From contig JANVFP010000003.1 in NCBI GenBank assembly GCA_027919835.1, positions 1-64,000 of the forward strand: a stretch of DNA of 64,000 nt. Direction: 5' to 3'. This document shows positions 36,601 to 45,579 of this stretch, piece by piece (position 1 is the first letter of the stretch; every line of letters begins with the position of its first letter). The stretch comes from Lentinula raphanica. Taxonomy: Eukaryota; Basidiomycota; Agaricomycetes; Agaricales; Omphalotaceae. Under the pieces are notes generated by a model. It saw only the letters and a program-made list of their open reading frames with translations, did not search any database and was not told the origin of the DNA. A program made the position numbers and the translations under genes.

Positions 36601-38687
36601 CCCGCTTGTGCTGGATTAATTATCGTTGGTGCTGCCCTTGCTAGTTTTATGGACAGAGCCTTTGTCATTATTTTGTAGTCTGAGTTTAATAGGGATATTG
36701 GTCTATAATTTGCGATTACAGCTTTGTCACCTTTTTTGTATAATGGGCACATCCAGCTTTCTGCAAAGGATGTATCCGCTGCTATTCCATTTGTCTCGAT
36801 ATCATTAAATACTCTTCGCAGTGTTTGGATTATATTAAAAGCTCGAGTGTTCTGTTTGGCCGCATTCACATATCGCGCATGTATTGTTTTCCATATCTCA
36901 TAGCTTATTCCATTTAGCCCTGGAGCTTTGTGGTTCGCTGATAAGCGAAGGGCTTCTTCTACTGCATTGTCCGTCAGCTGATTTGTCAACTCTTGTCGGT
37001 GTGCTTCTTGAATCCGGGAGTCTACTCTCCCCAGCACTTGTTGGATTGCTTGTTCCCTCAATTCCGGGTTTGGGTCAACTTCGTCGTGCTGAATTTTGTT
37101 ATGGTGGTCTCTCATCATGTCGGCCATCCGTTGTGAGTGTGTTTCGTATATCCTGGTTCCCTCCATTTGCTGTGGTAAACCATTGTCCTGAGTTTGCTTT
37201 TCTAGCCGCTGAAGAAGTTGGCGAGGGACCTTTGATTTATTCTGCTGGGACCAATACCGCGAGATTGTTTCACCATACACCAGATTTCGTGCCTTTGTCA
37301 TGGCTCTCGATGATCTGTGGCGTTGTTGTTCTAATGCCTGCAGCTTTTCCTTCAACATTGTGACCGATATCATCCTTTCATCTTCACTCAGTTGTGGGTC
37401 ATTCCCAATTGTGTCTATCTTGCTCTCTGTTACCTGGATGTCTTTGTCCAGTTTTGGGACTACCACTTTCGCGCGTGCTCTCGCAATCTTTATAAATTCT
37501 TGCTGGAATTTTGCCCATTCTGTTTGGATATTTGACCCAGGTTGCCATTCATGGCCTTCCATCGCGTTTAGGCGGTTTTCTAGGTTCATGCCCTCATTAT
37601 TGATGAAGTCCCTTACTTTCTTGTCATAGATTATGTGGTGAGGCATAACCCATCTCCCTTTCCCAATTTTCGGTGCTGTCTGTGAGGTATACCTTACTGA
37701 TACCATGTCATGGTCTGTGTTGATTCCTGGGGTTTCAATTTTCCATTCGAAGAGGTTGTCTGCAATGTTCGTCCTATTGTAAATTCGGTCGAGGCGGGCG
37801 TGGTGCTTTGTGCGGTCTTGGGAAACTCTCATGAATGTGTATTTCAGAGTGGTGGGGTATGTATTCCTCCACCCGTCTTCGAGTTGGAGGGAGGTCTTCA
37901 GGTCATCGAGTGAGTTAACGGCACATGCCATATCATTTCTCATTGGTAGTCTATCCATTGATTCTTCTACCACGTTACAGTCCCCCAACATGAGATCAGG
38001 CTTCCGGATCCGCGGGTTTCGCTCGAAGAAATTCATCACCTGTTCCCAGAATGCAGCGTTTTCTTGCATGCTTGCATTTGGGGCGTATATCCCCAGAAGT
38101 GAAATTTTCTCGTTATTATGCCAGTCTAATTCTAGAAGCAGAGCATGTCCTGCTACTACCTCATAGGTTTGCAGTCTTTCTATGTTTGTGATGCTCTTAT
38201 TCAGTACAAATGCGATTCCCGCTGCATTCGAGGTATCTTGCCGTTTAGAGAAAAGTATCTTAAGAGTTGCTCCATGGACCTGTTCAATGTCCTCTCTCCG
38301 TTTAGAATCCAGGTGGGCCTCCCCTACAATCAGGATCCCAATCCGACGTTGGTGCATCATTTGGCGCATGTGTAGCCATTTGTTATCTTGGTGTTCTGGG
38401 TTCATTATCCCATGTCCCCGAATATTTAGCGCAGCTATTTTTATCGAAGAGGTTGTACGTTTCTTGCAGCGGTATTGTTTCGCTTGCGGTGGGTTGTTAA
38501 CTTCTGCGTGTCTTCGAACATTCCTGTTCTGTTGATTTTCGCTATGCTGGTCCTGCATGGCAGCATTCGCAAGTGGGTGTTGTCCCTCTTGGTCCCTTTG
38601 TGGGGTTATCGGTGGTGTATCACCGTTTGGTCGGTTATTGACCATGTCATCAGCATTGCTGAGCTCTCGGGTGTGTTGCCCCTCCAT
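33624..38687 (-). CDS. LINE ORF2: AP-type endonuclease, reverse transcriptase, RNase H
   Basis: A 1,687-residue protein without internal stops. The endonuclease (about residues 80-335) shows KIAALNIRGHG, ILIVGEAHLD, LLGIYAPNAS, LMLGDCNVVEE, HHARLDRIY and the catalytic His in INTDHDMVSVRY. The RT (about 640-900) shows ANYRPISLLNSDYKIMTKAL, AGFVPGRHIYDQIW, IIALDQEKAYDKI, VRQGDPLSCLLFDIAIEPL and the FADDTTVYLS catalytic loop. RNase H (about 1285-1430) has VYTDGSCINNGN, RIFSDSKTSIEG and KGHAGIEGNERADELAKEG, with its Asp/Glu/Asp set. A C-terminal zinc-like CQRCGAVESIDHILTEC follows. ORF2 acts by nicking the target and copying the element RNA in place. No obvious lesion is visible, so it may be active. 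The ATG at 38687 is the first in frame but the true start could differ. Confidence 0.93.
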   Translation of the reverse strand: MEGQHTRELSNADDMVNNRPNGDTPPITPQRDQEGQHPLANAAMQDQHSENQQNRNVRRHAEVNNPPQAKQYRCKKRTTSSIKIAALNIRGHGIMNPEHQDNKWLHMRQMMHQRRIGILIVGEAHLDSKRREDIEQVHGATLKILFSKRQDTSNAAGIAFVLNKSITNIERLQTYEVVAGHALLLELDWHNNEKISLLGIYAPNASMQENAAFWEQVMNFFERNPRIRKPDLMLGDCNVVEESMDRLPMRNDMACAVNSLDDLKTSLQLEDGWRNTYPTTLKYTFMRVSQDRTKHHARLDRIYNRTNIADNLFEWKIETPGINTDHDMVSVRYTSQTAPKIGKGRWVMPHHIIYDKKVRDFINNEGMNLENRLNAMEGHEWQPGSNIQTEWAKFQQEFIKIARARAKVVVPKLDKDIQVTESKIDTIGNDPQLSEDERMISVTMLKEKLQALEQQRHRSSRAMTKARNLVYGETISRYWSQQNKSKVPRQLLQRLEKQTQDNGLPQQMEGTRIYETHSQRMADMMRDHHNKIQHDEVDPNPELREQAIQQVLGRVDSRIQEAHRQELTNQLTDNAVEEALRLSANHKAPGLNGISYEIWKTIHARYVNAAKQNTRAFNIIQTLRRVFNDIETNGIAADTSFAESWMCPLYKKGDKAVIANYRPISLLNSDYKIMTKALSIKLARAAPTIINPAQAGFVPGRHIYDQIWLSKLMINLAEASEQDGAIIALDQEKAYDKIKHDYLWETLKAYNIPEEFVQTVKSLYNDAHTTVMVNGLKSTEPYKVIRGVRQGDPLSCLLFDIAIEPLGEALRKSDLRGMNIPGRRERLIATFFADDTTVYLSKDDDFGNLQQILQEWCLASGAKFNISKTEVIPIGSHEYREMLRQRRFLNGEDGTEIPEHIKIAREGEAIRSLGALLGNGINQTLPWSRVLEKIDQSLERWEKSRPTMEGRRLIITMIVGGMTQYLTKVQGMPKDVEQRLEKRIRRFLWDEKNHVRINRETIHAPIDMGGRNLLDLLARNEAIMVTWLQSYLDLSENRATWAYVADALIAQNIPNKYHNIEETSKINIFLQSWKTQASKLPKDLKDMIGVAKKYGARLEGLTFSQEIIKGMPAWYHIEATDTTRMYKGRYSECLRKNHGVQTVGDLETEAQKIRTARHSRRRNCRCVECVADRARRCNSPFKCYTRANEILRTLPPKWNPATEQPEELRGELDGHQEDGATFDNRITVEGTLADAFRIFTEGTTTNVLPDIQQGHDEVAEESIVYTDGSCINNGNEDARAGAGIFCPSNEDLNRAIRLPEGIPQTNQSGEILSIMEAAKTVQINSNLRIFSDSKTSIEGLTKHRQKWEDAGFIGVANPREYKATIATLRNRKAKTTFQWVKGHAGIEGNERADELAKEGCRKEVADNVDLEVSPTLKITGAKLKGLTQALAYKAIRNKKMEKKTYREALDRRDTRMNVGRAKYVVNEMQGTEPSDKLFWRSLRHKDFSRKIRYFLWMTAHNGYKIGNYWRNIPTFEHRANCQRCGAVESIDHILTECEESNQSLIWSLTEKLWQKKKTKWIEPDFGTILGCGLVKIMDEKGKHSVGDSRLFRILVSESAYLIWKIRCEQVIQGKEVSEAEAQRRWKATVESRFEMDRLLTKVKLTKRCLDKGLVESTWLDVLDKQDNLPENWVGESGVLVGIRTGMG

Positions 38688-39335
38688 GCCATTTGTGGCT
38701 GGTCCAGGTATCCGCTCTGGATTCTGGGCATCTCGAGTCTGAGATGAATCCCCTCCTCCTTGAAACCCTTCATTGGGAGTGTCGTTGGGGGCGGCAGCGA
38801 TACTCCCTCCGGGGTTGAAGGTGTTTGTGTCCGAGTTCCCGTTGCGCCTCCTTGAATTTTGAGTTTGATTTGTGTTGTTGTTTGTTGCGTCGAGTGGTCT
38901 GTACTTGCTACCTCGCGAAGGTCAGAAAGTCACGTACCGGTACAGGGGATTCCATAATGAATATCAATGGGCACTTGGATGCTCTCACTGATTAGACATA
39001 AGGAGGCCAGGAGTGCTGGCAGGTGTTCCCCGAGCTCAATAGCCCCACCATTGCGGCGATACAGAGTGTCTATCGAGGAATCGGCCTCAATAGGTTCTGC
39101 ACGCGTTCCCTTGTCCCACGTCCTGTCCTAAAAGCAACCTTCTAGTCAGTATATTAAGTGGTTAAGGGTTGCGCATTTTCAGTGTGCGGCTTCCTCCTAT
39201 CCCAAGTTCAGGCAGTTATAGTGTAACTGGATCCGAGCATGTATTGTAGGTTATTTCGAGTGTACATTTTCGACTGATTCGTGTGTTAGTCTAGTAACGT
39301 CCTACAGTTTACCATGTATCTAGGTATAGAGCATC
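38688..39335 (-). other. Spacer between LINE ORF1 and ORF2
   Basis: A 648-bp stretch between the two open frames within the LINE, with no recognisable coding domain. A protein-coding extension of ORF2 upstream of its first ATG is possible. Confidence 0.4.
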
Positions 39336-41018
39336 TCAAGAAGTCTGACCCTTCTTCTTTGCGTCCTGAAGCTCCTTGAGGACCTCACTGATCCCATCCT
39401 TGGGGCCCTTCCAAGCAGTTCCCGTCTGGAAGATGCACTGATAGGTTTGGTGGTCGAGTAGTTTGCACCTCGTGCACTCGATCACCTCACCCCAGATGTC
39501 AATGTCCTCGAACTGTAAGCGGAGTTTACTGACCATGGTGTGGATCTTTTGCTCGCGAGCGTCCATTTCCAAGTACGTCCCCTCTTTCGGGTTCGGCATC
39601 GCATAGATTAGCCACGCGCTGCAGACCTGGCCTTCCTTTAACGCAGTATAGTGTGCGTTCCAGACCTCGATTGTGTCGATATAGAACTGTACTCGCTGTT
39701 GGGCAGTTCCCATGTTGCCCGAGCACTCGGCGATCGTGTTAACCAGAGTAGGATCATCGCGGATGGCTTTTCGTATAGTCCACCTGATGCCGTCGCGGAT
39801 GTAGTCACTGGTCTTCTGAGTATTCGCGAACATGGTGCACACGATCCAGGGGCGATAGAGGATGGATGGGGTAATGACATGGAACGTTAGTGTCTTGGAG
39901 ACCGCGATCGTTTGGAAGCGGAGGAGTTTCCTACGAAGAGAGGCTGACGCGATCTTGACGAACGCAGTGTTCGGGCCCATGTACTTGTCGTTCTCCTTTG
40001 GGTGTCCAACTGGCGAGAGTCCTCCTTGGGTCACCTTAGTTTTGGGTTTCCCTTTTGATCTTCCACCTCGGCTCGTGCTCTGTTGGTTGACGTCGCTTTC
40101 TTCGACTTTGGGACGTTGGTAGAAAGGGGCATTGATTTGGATGTCTTCCGCACGACAGCCGATCTGTATGAGGAATTCCGTGAGGTCCGATACTGTCCTT
40201 CTGTATTTCGTGTGGAGGGCGTTACCGCCATTAAAGAATACGAAGGCTAGGAACCCGCTATCTGGTTCACAGTACCTTTCAACACGGTCGGGGGTGACGC
40301 TTTGGAAGATGTAGGAGGGATAGAAGAGGGCTTTTATGAAGTGCCCTTCGTTGGCAGAGCAGTGTTGTAGGATCAGTTTCTCCCCAGCGGAGTAGAACGC
40401 TTCCGGTTCTTCAATGCGGCCATGGGGGTTCTCACCAGTTCCAAAGACTATGCGGCTTCGTTCCTCGTCGAAACTGTCCACTCTGATCAGGGTGAGCGCC
40501 GGCATCGTGGTCCTCTTTGCGAAGGGGATGGTTCGAGCGTTGGGTCTGCGGATCTCTCGTTCATCATCGCTATTGACTGGGGATGCAGGAGAGGTGATTG
40601 GCACACCGGGCTCGGGGGCAGAGCCTTCGTTAGGTGTCGCACGAACCAGGACTTGTGTCCCGACTGTGAAGACATCTTCGACTTCCCCTCGAGCGTGCAT
40701 GGACATGTTCTCGGGGTCATCAGAAGGGTTGTACGTCGCTTTATGGCGGGGATTGCCTGGTGCACGTTCAGAGTCAGATCCCTCGTCCCCGGATTGGTGT
40801 TGCATGTCCTCGTCAGAATCCATCGTGGACGACCTTTGGGAGGGGGAACCCTGGGACTGGGCAGTTTGGTTAGGGACTTTCCGGTTGGCCTTGTCGGGGG
40901 ATGAGACGACTGGGGTCTTGTGTGCAGATTGCGAGTCGTTCAACCTGGGGTTCTTGTTGGGAGGCATTTGATGATTCTTACCCTCCATGTTAGTCGACTT
41001 TCGCTTTGTCAGAGTCAT
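39336..41018 (-). CDS. LINE ORF1: Gag-like RNA-binding protein
   Basis: A 560-residue open frame starting MTLTKRKSTNMEGKNHQM. The N-terminal third is polar and disordered, with acidic SDEDMQHQSGDEGSDSERA. A mid region (about residues 200-450) resembles the globular Gag-like part of fungal LINE ORF1 proteins. Near the end is a single CX2CX4HX4C zinc knuckle, CTRCKLLDHQTYQC. The role inferred from the family is packaging of the element RNA for retrotransposition. It shares strand and element with ORF2 and ends in KKKGQTS. Confidence 0.88.
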   Translation of the reverse strand: MTLTKRKSTNMEGKNHQMPPNKNPRLNDSQSAHKTPVVSSPDKANRKVPNQTAQSQGSPSQRSSTMDSDEDMQHQSGDEGSDSERAPGNPRHKATYNPSDDPENMSMHARGEVEDVFTVGTQVLVRATPNEGSAPEPGVPITSPASPVNSDDEREIRRPNARTIPFAKRTTMPALTLIRVDSFDEERSRIVFGTGENPHGRIEEPEAFYSAGEKLILQHCSANEGHFIKALFYPSYIFQSVTPDRVERYCEPDSGFLAFVFFNGGNALHTKYRRTVSDLTEFLIQIGCRAEDIQINAPFYQRPKVEESDVNQQSTSRGGRSKGKPKTKVTQGGLSPVGHPKENDKYMGPNTAFVKIASASLRRKLLRFQTIAVSKTLTFHVITPSILYRPWIVCTMFANTQKTSDYIRDGIRWTIRKAIRDDPTLVNTIAECSGNMGTAQQRVQFYIDTIEVWNAHYTALKEGQVCSAWLIYAMPNPKEGTYLEMDAREQKIHTMVSKLRLQFEDIDIWGEVIECTRCKLLDHQTYQCIFQTGTAWKGPKDGISEVLKELQDAKKKGQTS

Positions 41019-41367
41019 GGTAGGCGTACCTTTCCCGCATTCGTGGGTGTAGTCTCGCTCGAGTATGTAGACATGCTAGTTCGATACGGTGAACTTGAAT
41101 AGAACTAATTCAGTAGAGTCGACTTGAGCTTGTAGGCAGGTCCTGCTTCCGTTTGTCTGGCCTTTTATAATCGTGGTTCCACCTCTGTGCATGTCCTGGC
41201 AAGCCCTTTGGCCTTGGTGTGTCGTTTCCTGAAAGTGGTTTAGCTCATTTGAGCGCTGTGTTGTTTGGGGATATACCTCATTGTTTCCATGCCTTTTGCT
41301 GGTTGTCTGTCTTGTTTTTAAGAGATTTTCCATAGGCTAGGTAGGTTATGGAAGGTCTTTTGCATTA

Positions 41368-41642
41368 GTGGTCGGACATCGTGGTAGTGGTACCACTAAT
41401 ACCTTTGTTGTGAAAATTTCGCTGGGTTTTCTACACCTCGTGCCACAGTCGGAGACGTAAATCTCTTCCTCCGATTCTCCTACTTCCATGTTCTGGAGCG
41501 ATGTTCCGTGGGCTATGTCTATTGTGGAAAGGGATTCGCGCTTGTGGTCGGACATCGTGTTGGTGGAACAGTGGATACTTTTGTCATGAGGTTTTATCAT
41601 CAAGCGTCGTGCGCCTCATGCCTTGGTTGTAGACGTAAATCT
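41368..41642. repeat. Tandem repeat in the LINE 5' UTR (two units about 176 bp apart)
   Basis: Both units begin with GTGGTCGGACATCGTG (at 41368 and 41544) and end with GACGTAAATCT (about 41464 and 41642). The intervening sequence is diverged. They lie in the element's 5' UTR, where many LINEs have promoter repeats. Confidence 0.75.
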
Positions 41643-41988
41643 GCTCAGAATCCACCCTACCCTTTTTTCTGCTGTGGTGAACATGCGTTCGACTTTTAGA
41701 GTATGGCACGAGTCAGTCTTTAGCGTTTAGCTTTAGACCTTACGCACTAGCTTTGGCAATGCACATTATCGGCTATTTAGGTCTACTCTGTACGTGCGTG
41801 ACGTGTACCGGTTTGTTCCACCTCAGACTTCGAGCTCAGTCTCTTTCCTCAGTATCGAGGTCCATGGTGGTTTAGAACCATGAGTAGCATATGATTTGCT
41901 TTAACCGTCAGTGTTTTGCTCGACGGGGGGTATAACGTCCGTTTTGGGCGTCTCTTTGATGGTGGTAGTTCCGGATCAAGGAGTCCCC

Positions 41989-42005
41989 CTTGATGCTGTC
42001 ATGTA
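41989..42005. repeat. 17-bp target-site duplication, right copy
   Basis: CTTGATGCTGTCATGTA, identical to 33357-33373. It marks the 5' end of the minus-strand LINE. The P450 intron donor GTAGGCAT follows at 42003. Confidence 0.95.
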
Positions 42006-42579
42006 GGCATATTATTCGAGCGTTCGTTGGACTTGCTACTTAATGTATATTTTTCCTAGCAATGAACACTTCGACTTCAACCTCCTCTTCCTAGTGGGTT
42101 GCAGCGTGCACCAGCAGTAGGGAACAAAGGCAAATTAGTTGGATCTCAGTCAGTCGACTCGTTTTTCTGCATGATTCAATATACTGATTTACATACAATG
42201 TGTGATTGACACAGTTATTTTAAAGAAGGCACCGCAGTCCTAGTTTCGCCCTATGTCCTCCATCGTGACCCTCGATACTTTTTTCCGGACCCAGATAGAT
42301 TCTGGCCTGCACGATGGCTTCCAGAAAATGCAGAAAGTGTTACACTGGATACATCTGCTTTCATTCCTTTTTCACAAGGACAGGCCAGCTGCGTAGGGAA
42401 GCGTTTGGCACTGTTCGAAATGAAGTACATTCTTGTACTTCTGTTCAGTAAATACGAATTTGTATTTCCTGCAGGATGGGAGGTAGGTAGCTGGGAAAGG
42501 GGGTTGAAGGACCAGCTTGTACTTGCAAAAGATAAATTGATGGTTAGACTGACTCCAAAGTCAAAGAAAAACAAGTGAA

Positions 42580-42851
42580 CCTCGCCATCATATCTGCTGC
42601 GTACTGGTCGTGGATCCCTCTGGTCATTCTTGGTATCTGTAGGCGCGTTCGGTTATAAGATGTCTCTTGAGGTAAGTCCCACCTGCGGCCTGCCTCTTTC
42701 AACACGTTTTCGTTTATCGTACGATACTCATTCCAATCTCGCGGGTCTGTCTTCTCAGGAACGACTCATGGAGGAGGATCCTACGATTTGGGACGCGTAT
42801 AGAGATTACAAGAGGAAAGTGCCGTACAAGATTATACCTTATATATGGTGA
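42580..42851 (+). pseudogene. Truncated third ICMT copy (3' two exons)
   Basis: Starting two bases after the P450 stop codon, the sequence CTCGCCATCATATCTGCTGC matches the penultimate exon of ICMT copy 2 (from about 31217). It keeps the intron after the MSLE segment and the last exon, ending AYRDYKRKVPYKIIPYIW at TGA 42849-42851. The penultimate exon has a 2-base deletion (TCTGTAGGCG against TCTGTATAGGCG). The N-terminal exons and the RHPLY catalytic block are missing, so it cannot encode a working enzyme. Confidence 0.88.
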
Positions 42852-43727
42852 ATGTGTCTTGTCGTGTCCGTATGCATGATTGATTTCTATGTATCAGAGT
42901 GTTCGAGCTAAGATGTTGAAGGTTGGATTGGATCTTGAGGTTCAACTCTTAGTATTATGGCGCGCGATTTGTTTCTAGAACTCCGGCGAACGTCCTTGCG
43001 AACTCATGGAATATGGAACGATGAAAACGACCATGGAACGTAGAACGCGCAGGGGTAATCGAAAAGTCTCACTGGACCATGGTGACGATTACTCCATCAT
43101 CATCTTTCAAGCTCACAGATTACATCTTGAAGTTCAACCCAAAATCTCTGTCGTTGACACATCGCAATGAACAGTAAGTTATGATTATTCTTTCCATAAT
43201 GTGTTGACCGACTCTCTAGCATGAATCTAGTCGAAGTCCAGAGTTGTTGATTCACGGAGAAGAAATGTTTCACAGACCCCCCACGCGTCCAGGAGAAAGT
43301 CGCAGATTGTACTTCCTCCTCCTTCCTCCCTACCGACCGAGCCGAGGCACTGGTGTCTGACTGCCCCTAGCGCTCATTGCTCAACGAGCTCTTCGTGCGT
43401 TAGTGGCCCGGAGCTGCGAATTCTTCAAATGCAAGATGTAACTTCCAAGTCGCGGTCAAGATTGTTGAAACACTTTCGATTGTTGAACGAGCAGGATCCC
43501 ACTCCAAACTACGCTCAGCCTCCTGTAGCAACAGCGAGTCTCTTAGATACCTCCTTAGTCAGGGAAACGACCGCTCGGGGGAGGGGTACTCAATCTAGAG
43601 CCCGCGCAGAGACATAGACATAGACATCCCACTATGTCCCCTATTCTCACCCTGTCTCTGCTCCACGTATAAGAACCCCATTCATGTCGACTCAAACCAT
43701 TCTATCTCTCTTTGCCAAACCCACATC
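42852..43727. other. Intergenic, upstream of the CPL1-like gene
   Basis: No gene was recognised. A TATA-like GTATAAGAACC occurs at about 43667, some 60 bp before the next start codon, a plausible core promoter. Confidence 0.45.
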
Positions 43728-45579
43728 ATGCTCGACTTGCTTGCTTTATCTATCCCTATACTATCCCTAGTCAGCGGTGTCACCGCCTCCGCATGCACAC
43801 CTGCTCAACTCAACAACGGTTACTATAACGTTAACGACTTGTAAGTCTTCTGTCTTCACTATCGCTCATCATCGTTCATCGTTCTCATGTTTTGTTCGAC
43901 GTCAGATGTACGCCATGTCCTGCAGGAAGCTACTGCAGGAATAACGAGAAATTCGATTGTTCGCCTGGGACATATAACCCCGACATCGGCTCATCCTCAT
44001 CCATTGCTTGCTCTTCATGCCCCCTAGGCACATCGAACCCCAAACCCGGCTCGTCGTCGTCGTCCGACTGTACCCCATGCGCTCCTGGATCCTACTCCTC
44101 CTCCCTCGGAGCAGCCCAGTGTACCTCCTGCCCCGCAGGTACCTCCAACACTAACACCGGCTCCATCTCCTCCTCGTCTTGCACCAACTGCGGTGCGGGC
44201 TATTTCTCCGACATCGGCGCAGGCAAATGTTCGGTCTGTCCTGCCGGGCATTATTGCAGTGGCGGAGATAAATTCGCTTGTCCGGCTGGAACGTTTAATC
44301 CTCTCACGGGGTCGATGAACTCGTTTGCGTGTACGATTTGTCCTGTGGGGAGCGTCAGTAGCGCAGGGGCTTCTCAGTGTCATGAATGTCCGGGAGGAAC
44401 GTTTGAGATCGGTGACAGTGAGTATATAGATTCTTCTTCGATTCGCGGTGTTGATATTTTCCCTTCCTTCAGATAAACAATGTAAAACTTGCTCTGCTGG
44501 TACATTGTAAGTCGCATTCCGGATTATCACATCTTCGAACGGTTTCCTTACCGCCCCTTTTTCTAGCTCGAACCCAGGATCATCCACCTGTACCGAATGC
44601 ACTCAGGGAACTTACCAGCCTAATCCCGGTCAAGATCAGTGTATCTCTGCTTCGCCCGGACATTTCGTCCCGTTGCCCAAAAGTACCTCTCAAACCGCTT
44701 GCGAAGCAGGGTCTGCGCAGCCATTGAGTGGACAAGTGAGTCTTTTTGTCAAGCAGCCGCGCCAAGTGCTAATCTTTTGGCTCGTAGACCTCGTGCGATC
44801 TCTGTGCACCGGGTTTCTTCCAAGGTCAATCTGGTCAAGTTTCCTGCTGCCAGTGCTGTTCAGGGTTCTACGTGAGTTTATTTACGACCTTCGACATGCG
44901 CATGTGCTCAATGACGAATAACAGTCCTCCAACTTTGGCTCGAAAACTTGCAATCAATGTGGTGCTCGTAAGTTTTTCTCTTCGTCATGTATGGCCATGT
45001 TCTCATCGTCTGTTTTCAGAGGGCACTCAGAGTCGTGGAACCTCTCAGCCTGGGTCAACGTCAGCTAGCTCCTGTATGGCTGGCAGCAACCCGCAACCCG
45101 TGAAACAGTGTATTCAGACCAGCGATAACACTTGTCGTGAGTACATCTCCACGCCGTTGCATATAACTTGAGCTCATCATACTCGTATAGCTGCCGTTAT
45201 CGCTAAAGCTCCTTCCAAACGTTCGCCCTCCCAAATGCACGCCGACTTCTGCAGTATCAGCGTTCCCCGGCGCCATTGGTGTAAAGTTTTGAACGGAGGC
45301 ATGGAATGTGTGGATACGATGAACGACTTGGAGATGTGTGGAGGATGCCTCGAACCAGGTCACGCCGAGGACCCTGCCACCGGCGCACGAGACTGCAGTG
45401 CCATCGAGGGCGTCGGCGATGTGCGATGCAGACAGGGTCAGTGTGAGATTCAGAGTTGTCACAAGGGTTTCGAGGTGTCGAAGGACGGGAGAACGTGTGT
45501 GAGGGTGAAGATTGCGGAGATACATAGAAGGGGTTTGGCACATGGTGTGTCGACGAAGGGTAGGGGAGTTCAGATGTAA
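43728..45579 (+). CDS. Secreted Cys-rich protein: ephrin-receptor-like repeats plus CPL1-like domain
   Basis: The ATG at 43728 opens a signal peptide (MLDLLALSIPILSLVSGVTA). Then come many Cys-rich units of roughly 15-20 residues, such as CTPCPAGSYCRNNEKFDC, CSSCPLGTSNPKPG and CTPCAPGSYSSSLGAAQC, like those of ephrin-receptor/TNFR-type domains. Several introns break the second half. The C-terminus is a CPL1-like domain: FCSISVPRRHWCKV, GGMECVDTMNDLEMCGGC, ARDCSAIEGVGDV, CEIQSCHKGFEVSKDGRTC, where Cys spacing and the MCGGC core match the family named after Cryptococcus CPL1. It ends STKGRGVQM at TAA 45577-45579. It is expected outside the cell. Its function is unknown; the family is secreted and Cys-rich, and Cryptococcus CPL1 affects capsule and host immune interaction. 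Confidence 0.78.

Larger units (their letters stand above)
33374..41988 (-). mobile_element. Full-length Tad-like LINE retrotransposon
   Basis: An 8,615-bp non-LTR retrotransposon in minus orientation. From its 5' end: a 5' UTR of about 970 bp (41988-41019) with an internal tandem repeat, ORF1 (41018-39336), a spacer of about 650 bp, ORF2 (38687-33624) with endonuclease, reverse transcriptase and RNase H, a 3' UTR of about 230 bp, and a poly(A) tail seen as 18 T's at 33374-33391. Both ends are defined by a perfect 17-bp duplication. The endonuclease-RT-RNase H order and a one-zinc-knuckle ORF1 fit the Tad1/I group common in fungi. Two long open frames and the perfect duplication indicate a recent insertion. 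Confidence 0.95.
31733..42578 (+). pseudogene. Cytochrome P450 gene split by a LINE insertion
   Basis: The 5' part (31733-33373) is a P450 with several membrane segments at the N-terminus. It shows SPFHSLAKYPGPTIAKLSKL (proline hinge), YKELHDKYGPIVRVG, DLARHSKLRKTWNRAFSDGP (C-helix WxxxR form), FDFMGDLA, the I-helix IIAGSDTTASALSNAIFYLV and LEDLQWLDAVM. Here the reading is cut by poly-T, the 3' tail of a LINE. It resumes at 42001 after an exact 17-bp duplication. Past an intron comes the K-helix exon, which needs one extra base to read NETLRLQPPLPSGLQRAP, then YVLHRDPRYFFPDPDRFWPA and the haem loop FIPFSQGQASCVGKRLALFE, ending KSKKNK at TGA 42576-42578. Without insertion and deletion this would be a complete P450. 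The start could also be a later Met (MFGIQVL). Confidence 0.88.

Noticed and set aside
33631..38742. Many plus-strand open frames across this stretch
   Set aside because: They are antisense shadows of the long LINE ORF2 and show no family similarity.
38735..38755. CTGAGA-containing motif resembling part of a TPP riboswitch
   Set aside because: It lies inside the LINE, the matching second half of the aptamer is absent, and it has no link to the thiamine gene.
39651..40971. Plus-strand open frames, including one of 185 residues at 40414
   Set aside because: They are antisense to LINE ORF1; their composition follows that of the reverse frame.
41880..41988. Possibility that the P450 ended here and a separate gene began at 42240
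   Set aside because: The exact 17-bp duplication and the matching P450 blocks on both sides show a single gene split by the LINE.
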